From JAFARE01 sp035566535 (GTDB lineage: Bacteria; Chloroflexota; Dormibacteria; Aeolococcales; Aeolococcaceae): a stretch of 8,096 nucleotides of DNA. Position numbers and translations under genes: made by a program. How positions within the stretch are numbered: the stretch's first letter is position 1; each line of letters opens with the position of its first letter. The notes under the pieces were generated by a model. It searched no databases, was not told the DNA's origin, and saw only the letters and a list, made by a program, of their open reading frames with translations. The stretch lies in the NCBI GenBank assembly GCA_035566535.1, contig DATMRA010000155.1, positions 1-8,096 of the forward strand, in the 5' to 3' direction. Positions 1 through 6,489 of this stretch are shown piece after piece.

Positions 1-1
1 C

Positions 2-331
2 ACGACGGGGGCCGTGATCGGATACCCGGGCGGCGGCAACGAATCGGCGGTTCCCGCGGCGGTGCGCGGCACCGAGATGGCCCAGGGCTACAACATCTAC
101 GGCGACACCCTGGTCACGCGCGACATCGAGGTGCTCGCCGCTCATGTGATTCCGGGCAATTCGGGAGGCCCGCTGGTGGATACAAACGGCGGTGCGATCG
201 GACTCGTCTTCGCCGCCAGCACTACAGATCCGAGCGAAGGCTACGCACTGACCATTCCGCAGATCGCCCCCGACCTGCAGAACGGCGTCACCCGGACCAA
301 GGCCGCCTCGACCGGGGCCTGTACCAGCTGA
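2..331 (+). CDS. marP: Trypsin-like serine protease, MarP-type, C-terminal part (5' truncated by window)
   Basis: This is the last 109 codons of a gene that starts before the window and stops at TGA 329-331. It encodes the C-terminal beta-barrel of a chymotrypsin-fold (S1/S1C-like) protease. The motif GNSGGP contains the catalytic serine (codon TCG, 161-163). Before it comes a GYPGGG segment and a 'VTRDIEV' strand. After it come 'GAIGLVFAAS' and 'GYALTIPQI', which form the S1-pocket strands. The order and spacing, and the final G-A-C-T-S tail with a single Cys, match my memory of Mycobacterium tuberculosis MarP (Rv3671c). MarP is a membrane-anchored periplasmic protease needed for acid resistance, and its protease domain carries a stabilising disulfide. 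The N-terminal membrane domain and the His and Asp of the triad are outside the window, so the MarP name is a family inference and a generic HtrA-like or trypsin-like protease is the alternative. It converges with the L,D-transpeptidase gene. Confidence 0.85.
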   Translation, partial: TTGAVIGYPGGGNESAVPAAVRGTEMAQGYNIYGDTLVTRDIEVLAAHVIPGNSGGPLVDTNGGAIGLVFAASTTDPSEGYALTIPQIAPDLQNGVTRTKAASTGACTS

Positions 332-334
332 CCG

Positions 335-1714
335 TCAGTACGAGATCAGGACCGGCGTGCCGTTGGGCGTCCACGTGTACGCCCACTTCATCACCGGCGT
401 CGGGATATGGATACAGCCGTGGCTCGCACCGGAGGAGTCCTCGCTGCCGGGGCCGTACTGCCAGTTGGGCTCCCAGGGTGCGTCGTGCAGGAAGTACCCG
501 CCGGACGCGAACTCCATCACCCAGCTCACCCAGCTCGGGTAGTAGTAGAACGGAGAGGTCTTCGGCCACGGGGAGATGAACTGGAACGGCGAAGCGCGCG
601 TGAAGACGTGGAAGGTGCCCGTCGGCGTGCGCAGCAGCGCTCTCCCCGTGGTGACCGGCGTTGCCTGCACTTCGCAGCCGTCCTGATAGAACACCGCTTC
701 CTGCAGCGTGAGATTGACGGTGATCACCTTGCCCGAGCCCACGTTGTGCCCGCACTGATTGGTGCTCAGCTCCTGGTTGACCGAGCTCTGCATTGACGAC
801 ATCTGCGATTGCACGGCGTTGAGCTGCGCGGTGTTGGTTGCGTCGTGCAGCGACGACGCGACGGTGCTGTACTGCGACACGAAGCTGTGGCCGTTCGGCG
901 TACCTTCCGCGCCGGCCTGGTCGACCAACAGCAGGAGCGGACGCAACCCAGCGGACACATCATTGTTGAGCGCGATCAGAGCCTGCACCGACTTCACCTC
1001 GGTCACCATTTGATCGGCTGTCTGCGTCGGATCTGCGCCGCCGCGCAGCTCGTCCTGCAGCGCGGAGATGAGCGCCGGCAGCTGACCTGCGTCGAGGTTG
1101 TCCTGCTGCGTGGTGACCACGACAGACTTCGCCTGCGCGAGCAGGCCCGACACCCCGCCCGCACCAGCCAACTCGGCGTTGATTTGGGCGTTGATCTGCG
1201 CCGTCTGCGCGTCGTGACGGGCAATGCCAACCTCGGTGCTCCACAAGCCCGCGAGCCGTTTGATTGCACTGGGAGTCGTGGCCGTCTGCAGCGCCGACGG
1301 CCACGTCGCCGCATCGGACGCCGCTGCGCTGGGAATGAAGGGGCCGAGCTGCTGCACCAGCTGGGCCCAGTTGTCGAGCGACGTCTGCGCGCCGGCTCGA
1401 GCGCCCGCAATGGCGGCGTTCCAGGCGGCGTCGGTGCGTTGCTGCAGATCGTCGAGCAGCGCCGACCCGGTGTTGGTCCACCACGTCGGTGACCACCATG
1501 CAGCTTGATAATTGGACGACTGCAGCGTGTGGCGCAATGGCGCGATGCTCGCATCGGGAACCCCGGCTGCGACGTCCGCATCCCACACGTGTTGCAGCGA
1601 CGACGCGCGGCTGGCGAACGCCGATTGGCGGGAGGCACCGACCACGGAAATGCTCGCCGCTCCTGCAACGACCGCAAGAGTGACGCCCGCAGCCGCAAGA
1701 GGAAGAAGGCGCAT
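335..1714 (-). CDS. Secreted L,D-transpeptidase (YkuD domain) with long helical N-terminal region
   Basis: The protein is 459 aa, with ATG at 1712-1714 and TGA at 335-337. An N-terminal hydrophobic segment (about residues 4-27) without a lipobox indicates a Sec signal peptide or membrane anchor. Residues about 35-320 are Ala/Gln/Ser/Leu-rich and look mostly helical, with an odd tryptophan cluster (WWSPTWW, residues 73-79). I do not recognise this part. Residues about 328-458 form the YkuD domain. They include the T-P-T-G-T-F-H-V strand (363-370), the conserved His in FLHDAP (H410), and the signature SHGCIHI (431-437) with nucleophile Cys434 (codon 413-415). Such enzymes make 3-3 cross-links in peptidoglycan or attach proteins to it, outside the membrane, and are characteristically insensitive to most penicillins. 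C321 and C347 might form a disulfide. The ribosome site upstream is weak (GGGGCGA, 4 nt from ATG). The gene diverges from the flavoprotein gene and is probably monocistronic. Confidence 0.93.
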   Translation of the reverse strand: MRLLPLAAAGVTLAVVAGAASISVVGASRQSAFASRASSLQHVWDADVAAGVPDASIAPLRHTLQSSNYQAAWWSPTWWTNTGSALLDDLQQRTDAAWNAAIAGARAGAQTSLDNWAQLVQQLGPFIPSAAASDAATWPSALQTATTPSAIKRLAGLWSTEVGIARHDAQTAQINAQINAELAGAGGVSGLLAQAKSVVVTTQQDNLDAGQLPALISALQDELRGGADPTQTADQMVTEVKSVQALIALNNDVSAGLRPLLLLVDQAGAEGTPNGHSFVSQYSTVASSLHDATNTAQLNAVQSQMSSMQSSVNQELSTNQCGHNVGSGKVITVNLTLQEAVFYQDGCEVQATPVTTGRALLRTPTGTFHVFTRASPFQFISPWPKTSPFYYYPSWVSWVMEFASGGYFLHDAPWEPNWQYGPGSEDSSGASHGCIHIPTPVMKWAYTWTPNGTPVLISY

Positions 1715-1791
1715 GCTGTCGCCCCATGGTACGGGAGGTTTCGGGCTGCGGTTACGAATTTGTCATAGCTCGAAAAACTGGGAGATAAGTG
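1715..1791. promoter_or_regulatory. Divergent intergenic promoter region (transpeptidase / flavoprotein)
   Basis: These 77 bp separate two divergently transcribed genes, so both promoters should lie here or inside the 5' ends of the genes. The stretch 1751-1790 is visibly AT-richer than its surroundings. I could not pick a convincing -35/-10 pair on either strand, since no TANNNT box has a good partner. The location is therefore inferred from gene orientation only. Confidence 0.4.
1780..1784 (+). promoter_or_regulatory. Ribosome binding site of flavoprotein gene
   Basis: GGGAG lies 7 nt before ATG 1792 and only 4 nt before the in-frame GTG at 1789. The spacing favours ATG 1792 as the true start, one codon shorter than the longest reading frame. 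Confidence 0.6.
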
Positions 1792-3153
1792 ATGGACGAT
1801 CACGCTGACGTCGTCGTGCTGGGCATGGGCCCTGGCGGCGAGGAGGTGGCCGGCAAGCTCGCCCAAGCGGGCTTGGACGTGGTGGGCATCGAGAAGAAGT
1901 TGCTCGGCGGCGAGTGCCCGTACTGGGGGTGCGTGCCGAGCAAGATGATGATCCGCGCAGCCAACCTGCTCGCCGAGGGACGGCGTATCCCCGGCATGGC
2001 CGGCAGCGCAACCGTGCAGCCGGACTGGGCGCCGGTGGCCCGGCGCATTCGCGACGACGCGACCGACAACTGGGACGATCGCGTCGCCGTGGAGCGCTTC
2101 GAGGGCAAGGGCGGCCGCTTCGTCCGTGGGGTTGGCGAGATCGAGGCGCCCAATCGGGTCCGCGTGGGCGACTACACCGTGACTGCCTCACGCGCCCTGG
2201 TGATCGGCACCGGCACCGAGGCCGCGATCCCCCCGGTGGACGGCCTCGCCGATGTCGACTACTGGATCAACCGCGACGCCATCGAGACAGAGCACGTCCC
2301 CGGATCACTGATCGTCCTGGGCGGAGGCGCGATCGGCCTCGAGCTGGCCCAGATGTTCGCCCGCTTCGGCTCCGAGGTCACGATCGTCGAGGCCCTGGAC
2401 CGCATCCTCTCCGCGGAGGAGCCCGAATCCAGCACGCTCCTCAGCGACGTCCTGCAGCGAGAGGGGCTGGCGGTGCGCGTCGGAACGGGCGCAAAGCACG
2501 TCGCCGCCGATGGCAACGCCATCAGAGTGGAACTCGCCGATGGCTCGGTCGTGCGCGGCAACCACCTGCTGGTTGCCACCGGTCGGCGCGCAAACCTGCA
2601 TGCGATCAAGGCCGGCAATGCCGGTATCGACGAATCGGCGCGCTCGATCAAGGTGGATGCCACGCTTCGCGCGGCGCCGGGCGTGTGGGCCATCGGCGAC
2701 ATCACCGGGCACGGCGCCTTCACGCACATCGCCATGTACCAGGCTGACATCTGTGTCGACGACATCCTTGGCCGCACGCCCACGCCCGCAGAGTACCGGT
2801 CGCTGCCGCGCGTGACGTTCACCGACCCCGAGGTGGGTGCGACAGGGCTCACCGAGTCGCAAGCGCGCGAGCTCGGGGTGAACGTGCACACCGGCGCCGC
2901 GAAGGTTTCATCGTCAGCCCGCGGGTGGATTCACAAGGCAGGCAATGACGGTTTCATCAAGCTCGTCGAGGACGCCGACCGTGGCGTGCTCGTCGGGGCC
3001 ACGTCGGCCGGCCCGGTGGGCGGCGAGGTGCTGTCGATGCTCACCCTCGCCGTCCACGCGGAGGTGCCGGTGACGACGCTGCGCCACATGATCTACGCGT
3101 ACCCGACCTTCCATCGCGGCGTCGAGGACGCGTTGCGGGATCTGCGCGACTAA
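1792..3153 (+). CDS. FAD/NAD(P)-dependent disulfide oxidoreductase, dihydrolipoamide dehydrogenase-like (class I)
   Basis: This 453-aa protein has the full layout of the class I pyridine nucleotide-disulfide oxidoreductases (Lpd, glutathione reductase, MerA). The first FAD-binding loop is near the N-terminus (GMGPGG, residues 11-16). The redox-active pair is in GGECPYWGCVPSK (Cys42, Cys47). The NAD(P)-binding loop is GGGAIG (177-182), with an acidic residue (E200) ending the next strand, which usually favours NADH over NADPH. The second FAD motif, AIGD, is at 300-303, and the dimerisation domain follows from about 335. At the C-terminus, where Lpd has the catalytic H-P-T-x-x-E, this protein reads Y-P-T-F-H-R (437-442). 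It is therefore unlikely to be the Lpd of the pyruvate or 2-oxoglutarate dehydrogenase complexes. No acyltransferase or E1 genes are nearby. It is expected to be a cytoplasmic homodimer with an unknown disulfide, quinone or metal substrate. It converges with the transporter operon. Confidence 0.92.
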   Translation: MDDHADVVVLGMGPGGEEVAGKLAQAGLDVVGIEKKLLGGECPYWGCVPSKMMIRAANLLAEGRRIPGMAGSATVQPDWAPVARRIRDDATDNWDDRVAVERFEGKGGRFVRGVGEIEAPNRVRVGDYTVTASRALVIGTGTEAAIPPVDGLADVDYWINRDAIETEHVPGSLIVLGGGAIGLELAQMFARFGSEVTIVEALDRILSAEEPESSTLLSDVLQREGLAVRVGTGAKHVAADGNAIRVELADGSVVRGNHLLVATGRRANLHAIKAGNAGIDESARSIKVDATLRAAPGVWAIGDITGHGAFTHIAMYQADICVDDILGRTPTPAEYRSLPRVTFTDPEVGATGLTESQARELGVNVHTGAAKVSSSARGWIHKAGNDGFIKLVEDADRGVLVGATSAGPVGGEVLSMLTLAVHAEVPVTTLRHMIYAYPTFHRGVEDALRDLRD

Positions 3154-3157
3154 GGGC

Positions 3158-4126
3158 TCAGCTGCTCAGAAAGGCGTTCTGCAGCAACCAGGCGTGGGCG
3201 ACGTCGGACACCTTCATGCCCTGCACCTCAACCATCGCGTTGAGCGAAACCATGGTTGCCGTGTCCAGCTTCGCCGCGATCGGCGTCATGAGAGCCGCGA
3301 TCTCCGGATGCTGCTGGAGCACGCTCTGACGCACGATCAGCCCGACGTTGTCCGGCGGGAACAGCTGCTTGTCATCCTGCAGCACATAGAGATTCTTCGC
3401 CTGGATGGCTGAGTCAGTGGTGAACACCTCGCCCGCCGCGCACTGCCCGGCGGCGATGTTCTGCTCTGCTGTGCTGCCGATGTCTGTGTAGTTCGCGGTC
3501 CCGAATGCAGCGTTGTACTTGCTCTCAAGACCGGGGAGCCCGTCAGGCCGGGTGCGGAACTCGGAGAGGATGCAGATGCTCACACCGGGATGCCCGGCGA
3601 GGTAGTTGCCGAACGCCGTCAGCGTGTCGCCGTACGTCGCCCTATCGGAGGCCTTGATGGCGATACCGTTGGTGTCGCTGAAGGGCGTCGGTGACGTCCA
3701 GCAGAGGCCGCGGGGCTGGTCCTTCTGTTGCACAAACGTGAAGGCCTGTGTGAGGTCGGTGGGGAACTGACCCGTGGTCAGGCCGAGGTAATCGGTGAGC
3801 TCGGTGCCCGTGTATTGCCAGAGCATGTCGATCGTGCCGCCGGTCACCGCTTGACCGATGGCCTTGTCTTTGGCCTGGAAGGTGTAGTCGACGGTGAAAC
3901 CGTGCGCCTGCAGCTCCAGCTGCGTCATGGTGGCCAGCAATTGCTCCTCGGCAAACGCTTTGCTGCCGATCGAGACATGTGCTCCGTTTCCATTGGTGCC
4001 GCTACCGGTCGGGCACCCCGTTGCTGCAGCACTGCTGCTGCTGCCAGTCCCTGTATTTCCCCCACCGCACGCGGCCAACGCTGCGGGGAATGCGATCAAC
4101 AAGACGGCCAGGACCCTTCGCTTCAT
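3158..4126 (-). CDS. Osmoprotectant ABC transporter, substrate-binding lipoprotein (OpuAC family)
   Basis: The protein is 322 aa. The start is ATG 4124-4126, because it follows a strong GGAGGAGG site and begins a lipoprotein signal peptide: K-R-R, a hydrophobic run, and lipobox L-A-A-C with lipidated Cys20. A Gly/Ser/Thr-rich linker (21-49) leads to an OpuAC-type periplasmic-binding fold. Typical blocks are VSIGSKAFAEEQLL (51-64), the YTGT segment (105-108) that helps form the aromatic cage for quaternary ammonium ligands in OpuBC/OpuCC-like proteins, F-S-D-T-N (149-153), and GEVFTTDSAI (232-241). It presents glycine betaine, choline, carnitine or a related solute to the adjacent permeases from the outer face of the membrane. 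M. tuberculosis ProX (Rv3759c) is a functional comparison. Four extra cysteines (38, 142, 185, 229) may form disulfides. It is last in the operon, 19 nt after the permease stop. The exact ligand cannot be read from sequence. Confidence 0.93.
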   Translation of the reverse strand: MKRRVLAVLLIAFPAALAACGGGNTGTGSSSSAAATGCPTGSGTNGNGAHVSIGSKAFAEEQLLATMTQLELQAHGFTVDYTFQAKDKAIGQAVTGGTIDMLWQYTGTELTDYLGLTTGQFPTDLTQAFTFVQQKDQPRGLCWTSPTPFSDTNGIAIKASDRATYGDTLTAFGNYLAGHPGVSICILSEFRTRPDGLPGLESKYNAAFGTANYTDIGSTAEQNIAAGQCAAGEVFTTDSAIQAKNLYVLQDDKQLFPPDNVGLIVRQSVLQQHPEIAALMTPIAAKLDTATMVSLNAMVEVQGMKVSDVAHAWLLQNAFLSS

Positions 4127-4131
4127 AGCGG

Positions 4132-4139
4132 CCTCCTCC
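4132..4139 (-). promoter_or_regulatory. Strong ribosome binding site of the substrate-binding protein gene
   Basis: GGAGGAGG on the minus strand lies 5 nt before ATG 4126. It is the strongest Shine-Dalgarno in the operon and fixes the start, ruling out the longer frame beginning at 4279, which would run through the permease gene. A strong site fits the need for more binding protein than membrane components. Confidence 0.8.
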
Positions 4140-4145
4140 ATATTC

Positions 4146-4907
4146 TCATGCGCTGGTGCGCGTTGGGACTGCCACGCGCTCCACCAGGGAGAGCGCCCAG
4201 TCAGCGAGCAATGCCAATGCGGCGACCATGACGGCCCCCACGAACACGATCCGGTCTGAAATGGTGATGCCGGAGGCAATCACGTCGCCGAGGCCACCTC
4301 CGCCGATGAAGTTCCCGAGTGTAGCGGTAGCGATGATGAGAACGAGCGATGTCCGCAATCCCGCAAAGATGAGCGGCGACGCCAGTGGCACCTCCACCCG
4401 GTACAGCGCCTGCCATCGAGTCATCCCCATCCCGCGGGCCGCTTCAACAGCGGCAGGGTCCACGGCCTGTATCCCCGCAACGGTATTGCGCAGGACGGGA
4501 AGCGCGCCATACAGCACGAGCGCGATGATCGTCGGCTCAAGACCGAGCCCCAGAAACGCGTACAGCAATACCAGGATTCCGATGCCGGGCACCGCCTGAC
4601 CCAGGTTTGCCAAGAGGAACACCAGGACGCGCAGAGCGCGTCCGCCCCCGGCGATGACGATGCCGAGCGGCACTCCGATCACCGCGACGATGCCGAAGGA
4701 AACGCCAGACAGCAGCAGATGGCTCAGCAGGCGGTTGAGCAGAAAGTCGCGATTGAGAACAAAGCTGTCTGCGACGTTGCCGCTGAGCGTCTGGAACACA
4801 CCGAACGAGGCTGCCAGTCCGACGAGCAACGCAAGCGGCACGAAGAACAGCCGTACCCGGCCGAAGTCGACGTGGCTGCGAGGTGCGGCGGCCACGCTGT
4901 CACTCAT
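4146..4907 (-). CDS. Osmoprotectant ABC transporter permease (second permease, OpuCB/OpuCD/ProW-ProZ type)
   Basis: This is a 253-aa integral membrane protein of the binding-protein-dependent transport permease family (BPD_transp_1). There is a hydrophilic N-terminal tail (1-17), a membrane segment at about 20-40, and then a cluster of about five further hydrophobic segments from 62 onward. The cytoplasmic EAA loop, which docks on the ATPase, is VEAARGMGMTRWQALY...FAGLR (about 154-185). The 'LGQAVPGIGIL' and 'LYGALPVLRNT' stretches are characteristic of OpuC/ProW-like permeases. Its ATG overlaps the ATPase stop by 4 nt (4904-4907), so translation is probably coupled. Together with the first permease it should form a heterodimeric channel. 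It is about 37 residues longer than its partner because of the extra N-terminal helix. Confidence 0.94.
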   Translation of the reverse strand: MSDSVAAAPRSHVDFGRVRLFFVPLALLVGLAASFGVFQTLSGNVADSFVLNRDFLLNRLLSHLLLSGVSFGIVAVIGVPLGIVIAGGGRALRVLVFLLANLGQAVPGIGILVLLYAFLGLGLEPTIIALVLYGALPVLRNTVAGIQAVDPAAVEAARGMGMTRWQALYRVEVPLASPLIFAGLRTSLVLIIATATLGNFIGGGGLGDVIASGITISDRIVFVGAVMVAALALLADWALSLVERVAVPTRTSA

Positions 4908-5842
4908 CGCGACGCCTCACGAATCACGTTTGCGTCGACGATCCCGATCGGCCTCTTCTCGTCGAGGACGAGCACGCGGCCGTCTTCCGCGCGCAGAACG
5001 GCGTCCAGTGCGTCGCGGAGCGTCGCGCCCGCGTCGACCGTGGTCTTCGGTGCCGCGGCGCCATTGATGTCCGACAGCTTGATGTCGCGCACGATGATGA
5101 GCGACAGCCGTCTCACCAGGCGGCCTTCACCGAGGAAGCCCTCGACGAACTTGGAGGCCGGATGCGCCAGAAGCTCGGCCGGCGTGGCGTACTGCTCGAG
5201 CACACCGCCCTGCGAAAAGAGCGCGACGCGGTCGCCGATCTTTATCGCCTCGTCGATGTCGTGGGTGACGAAAACGATGGTCTTGGCAACCACCTTCTGG
5301 AGGCGGAGCAACTCGTTTTGCAAGCGCACGCGGGCGATCGGGTCGATGGCCCCGAAGGGCTCGTCCATCAACAGGATGTTCGGATCCGCACCGAGCGCGC
5401 GTGCCACACCCACGCGCTGACGCTCTCCACCGCTGAGCTCAGCAGGCAGCCGCTTGGCGTACTGCGCCGACGGCAGCCCGACAAGCTCGAGCAGCTCATC
5501 AACCCGCGATGCGATGCGCTGCTTGTCCCAGCCGGCCAGCCGCGGAACCGTAGCGACGTTTTCAGCGACCGTGTAGTGAGGAAATAGTCCGACCTGTTGA
5601 ATGACGTAACCGATGGAGCGACGCAGCTCATTGACGTCGTAGGTACGCGTGTCGCGCCCGTCGATGGATATCGTGCCTGACGACGGCTCGACCAACCGGT
5701 TGATCATCTTCAACGACGTGGTCTTCCCGCAGCCGGATGGCCCGACGAAGATGACGATCTCACGCGACGGGATCTCCAGGGTCAGGTCATGCACTGCGAT
5801 CACATCGCCGTAGCGACGCGCCACGTGGTCGAACGTGATCAT
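4904..5842 (-). CDS. Osmoprotectant ABC transporter ATP-binding protein (OpuCA/ProV-like)
   Basis: The protein is 312 aa and all ABC ATPase motifs are intact: Walker A GPSGCGKTT (34-42), Q-loop Q82, signature LSGGE (136-140), Walker B ILLMDEP (156-162) with catalytic E161, and H-loop H194. The 'INRLVEPSSG' and 'GYVIQQVGLFPH' stretches are typical of the quaternary-amine subfamily. After the nucleotide-binding domain (about 1-240) a C-terminal segment (about 250-312; 'TLRDALDAVLRAEDGRVLVLDE...PIGIVDANVIREA') resembles one CBS motif. OpuA/OpuC-type ATPases usually carry a tandem CBS pair that senses ionic strength or cyclic di-AMP, so this looks like a half-length regulatory tail. It powers uptake from the cytoplasmic face. 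It overlaps both neighbouring permease genes by ATGA (5839-5842 and 4904-4907). Confidence 0.95.
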   Translation of the reverse strand: MITFDHVARRYGDVIAVHDLTLEIPSREIVIFVGPSGCGKTTSLKMINRLVEPSSGTISIDGRDTRTYDVNELRRSIGYVIQQVGLFPHYTVAENVATVPRLAGWDKQRIASRVDELLELVGLPSAQYAKRLPAELSGGERQRVGVARALGADPNILLMDEPFGAIDPIARVRLQNELLRLQKVVAKTIVFVTHDIDEAIKIGDRVALFSQGGVLEQYATPAELLAHPASKFVEGFLGEGRLVRRLSLIIVRDIKLSDINGAAAPKTTVDAGATLRDALDAVLRAEDGRVLVLDEKRPIGIVDANVIREASR

Positions 5843-6489
5843 GTGGCGGCCACCGCAACGCGTCCCTTCGACAGTGTGCGCTGCACCGCGGCGAGCGCTG
5901 TGTCAGCGAAGATTCCGATGAGCGCGACGGGGATGACTCCGGCGAGGACGCGGTCGATGGTTCCCGTGCTCCGGCCGAGCGCGGCGAAGATGGGCTGCCC
6001 GAGGTCGTTCGCACCCACTGCCGCCCCGACGGTCGCGACCGCCACGATCATGACGGTGGCCTGGCGCAGCCCCGCGAGGATCACGGGCACTGCCAGCGGC
6101 AGCTCGACCCGCCTGAGCACCTGTTCCCGGCTCATGCCCATTCCCCGGGCGGCCTCGGCGACCGCGGGATCCACCGCCACGATGCCCTCACGCGTGTTGC
6201 GGATGATCGGGAGGAGCGCATAGAGGATCAACCCGACGATCACCGGCGGGTTGCCCAGACCGAACCAGATCGAGAGCAGCCCGAAAAGCGCGAAGCTGGG
6301 CACCGTAAGGATCGTGGACGTGACCGCCAGGACCAGTGCCGCGAAGCGGTCGGAGCGGGCCGCGAGAACGCCGAGAGCCAGCCCGAGGACGGACGCGATC
6401 GCCACGCAGATGCCCACGATCTCGAGGTGGGTCGCGACCTGCGGTCCAAGGGTGTCCCAGTTGTCGAGGATGTACCGCAGGGTGCTCAT
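5839..6489 (-). CDS. Osmoprotectant ABC transporter permease (first permease, first gene of operon)
   Basis: This 216-aa BPD_transp_1 permease is the normal size for OpuCB/OpuCD-like proteins. It begins with an amphipathic stretch (YILDNWDTLGPQVATHLEI) that leads into about five membrane helices. Recognisable blocks are 'LTVPSFALFGLL' (61-72), 'LYALLPIIRNT' (89-99) and the EAA loop AEAARGMGMSREQVL...LAGLR (about 111-142). The EAA loop is very like that of the second permease (shared EAARGMGM and R-x-E-x-P-L-A), which suggests old duplication. ATG 6487-6489 has a GAGGG site about 9 nt upstream (6499-6503). Its stop overlaps the ATPase start. Being first in the operon, it lies directly behind the putative promoter and repeat region at about 6550-6587. 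Confidence 0.94.
   Translation of the reverse strand: MSTLRYILDNWDTLGPQVATHLEIVGICVAIASVLGLALGVLAARSDRFAALVLAVTSTILTVPSFALFGLLSIWFGLGNPPVIVGLILYALLPIIRNTREGIVAVDPAVAEAARGMGMSREQVLRRVELPLAVPVILAGLRQATVMIVAVATVGAAVGANDLGQPIFAALGRSTGTIDRVLAGVIPVALIGIFADTALAAVQRTLSKGRVAVAAT

Noticed and set aside
960..1866. Long overlapping open frames in the other minus-strand frames of the transpeptidase gene
   Set aside because: They are Arg-rich, low-complexity translations typical of out-of-frame reading in high-GC DNA. The YkuD frame has the motifs and signal peptide.
1914..2747. Plus-strand 277-codon open frame inside the flavoprotein gene
   Set aside because: The Arg/Gly/Pro-rich composition with no recognisable domain marks it as a frame shadow of the motif-complete flavoprotein.
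1789..3153. GTG 1789 as start of the flavoprotein
   Set aside because: GGGAG is only 4 nt away, while ATG 1792 has better spacing (7 nt). The difference is one residue.
4022..4048. CTG/CAG-type trinucleotide run
   Set aside because: It encodes the Ser/Ala-rich linker behind the lipobox of the binding protein. Such low-complexity linkers are normal in lipoproteins.
3158..4279. Longer version of the solute-binding protein starting at 4279
   Set aside because: The extra 51 residues are Trp/Pro/Ser-rich, antisense-like in composition and overlap the permease 3' end. The start at 4126 has GGAGGAGG and begins a perfect lipoprotein signal.
4719..5587. Plus-strand open frames opposite the ATPase and permease genes
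   Set aside because: They are antisense to genes with complete ABC motifs and have no domains or ribosome sites, so they reflect high GC.
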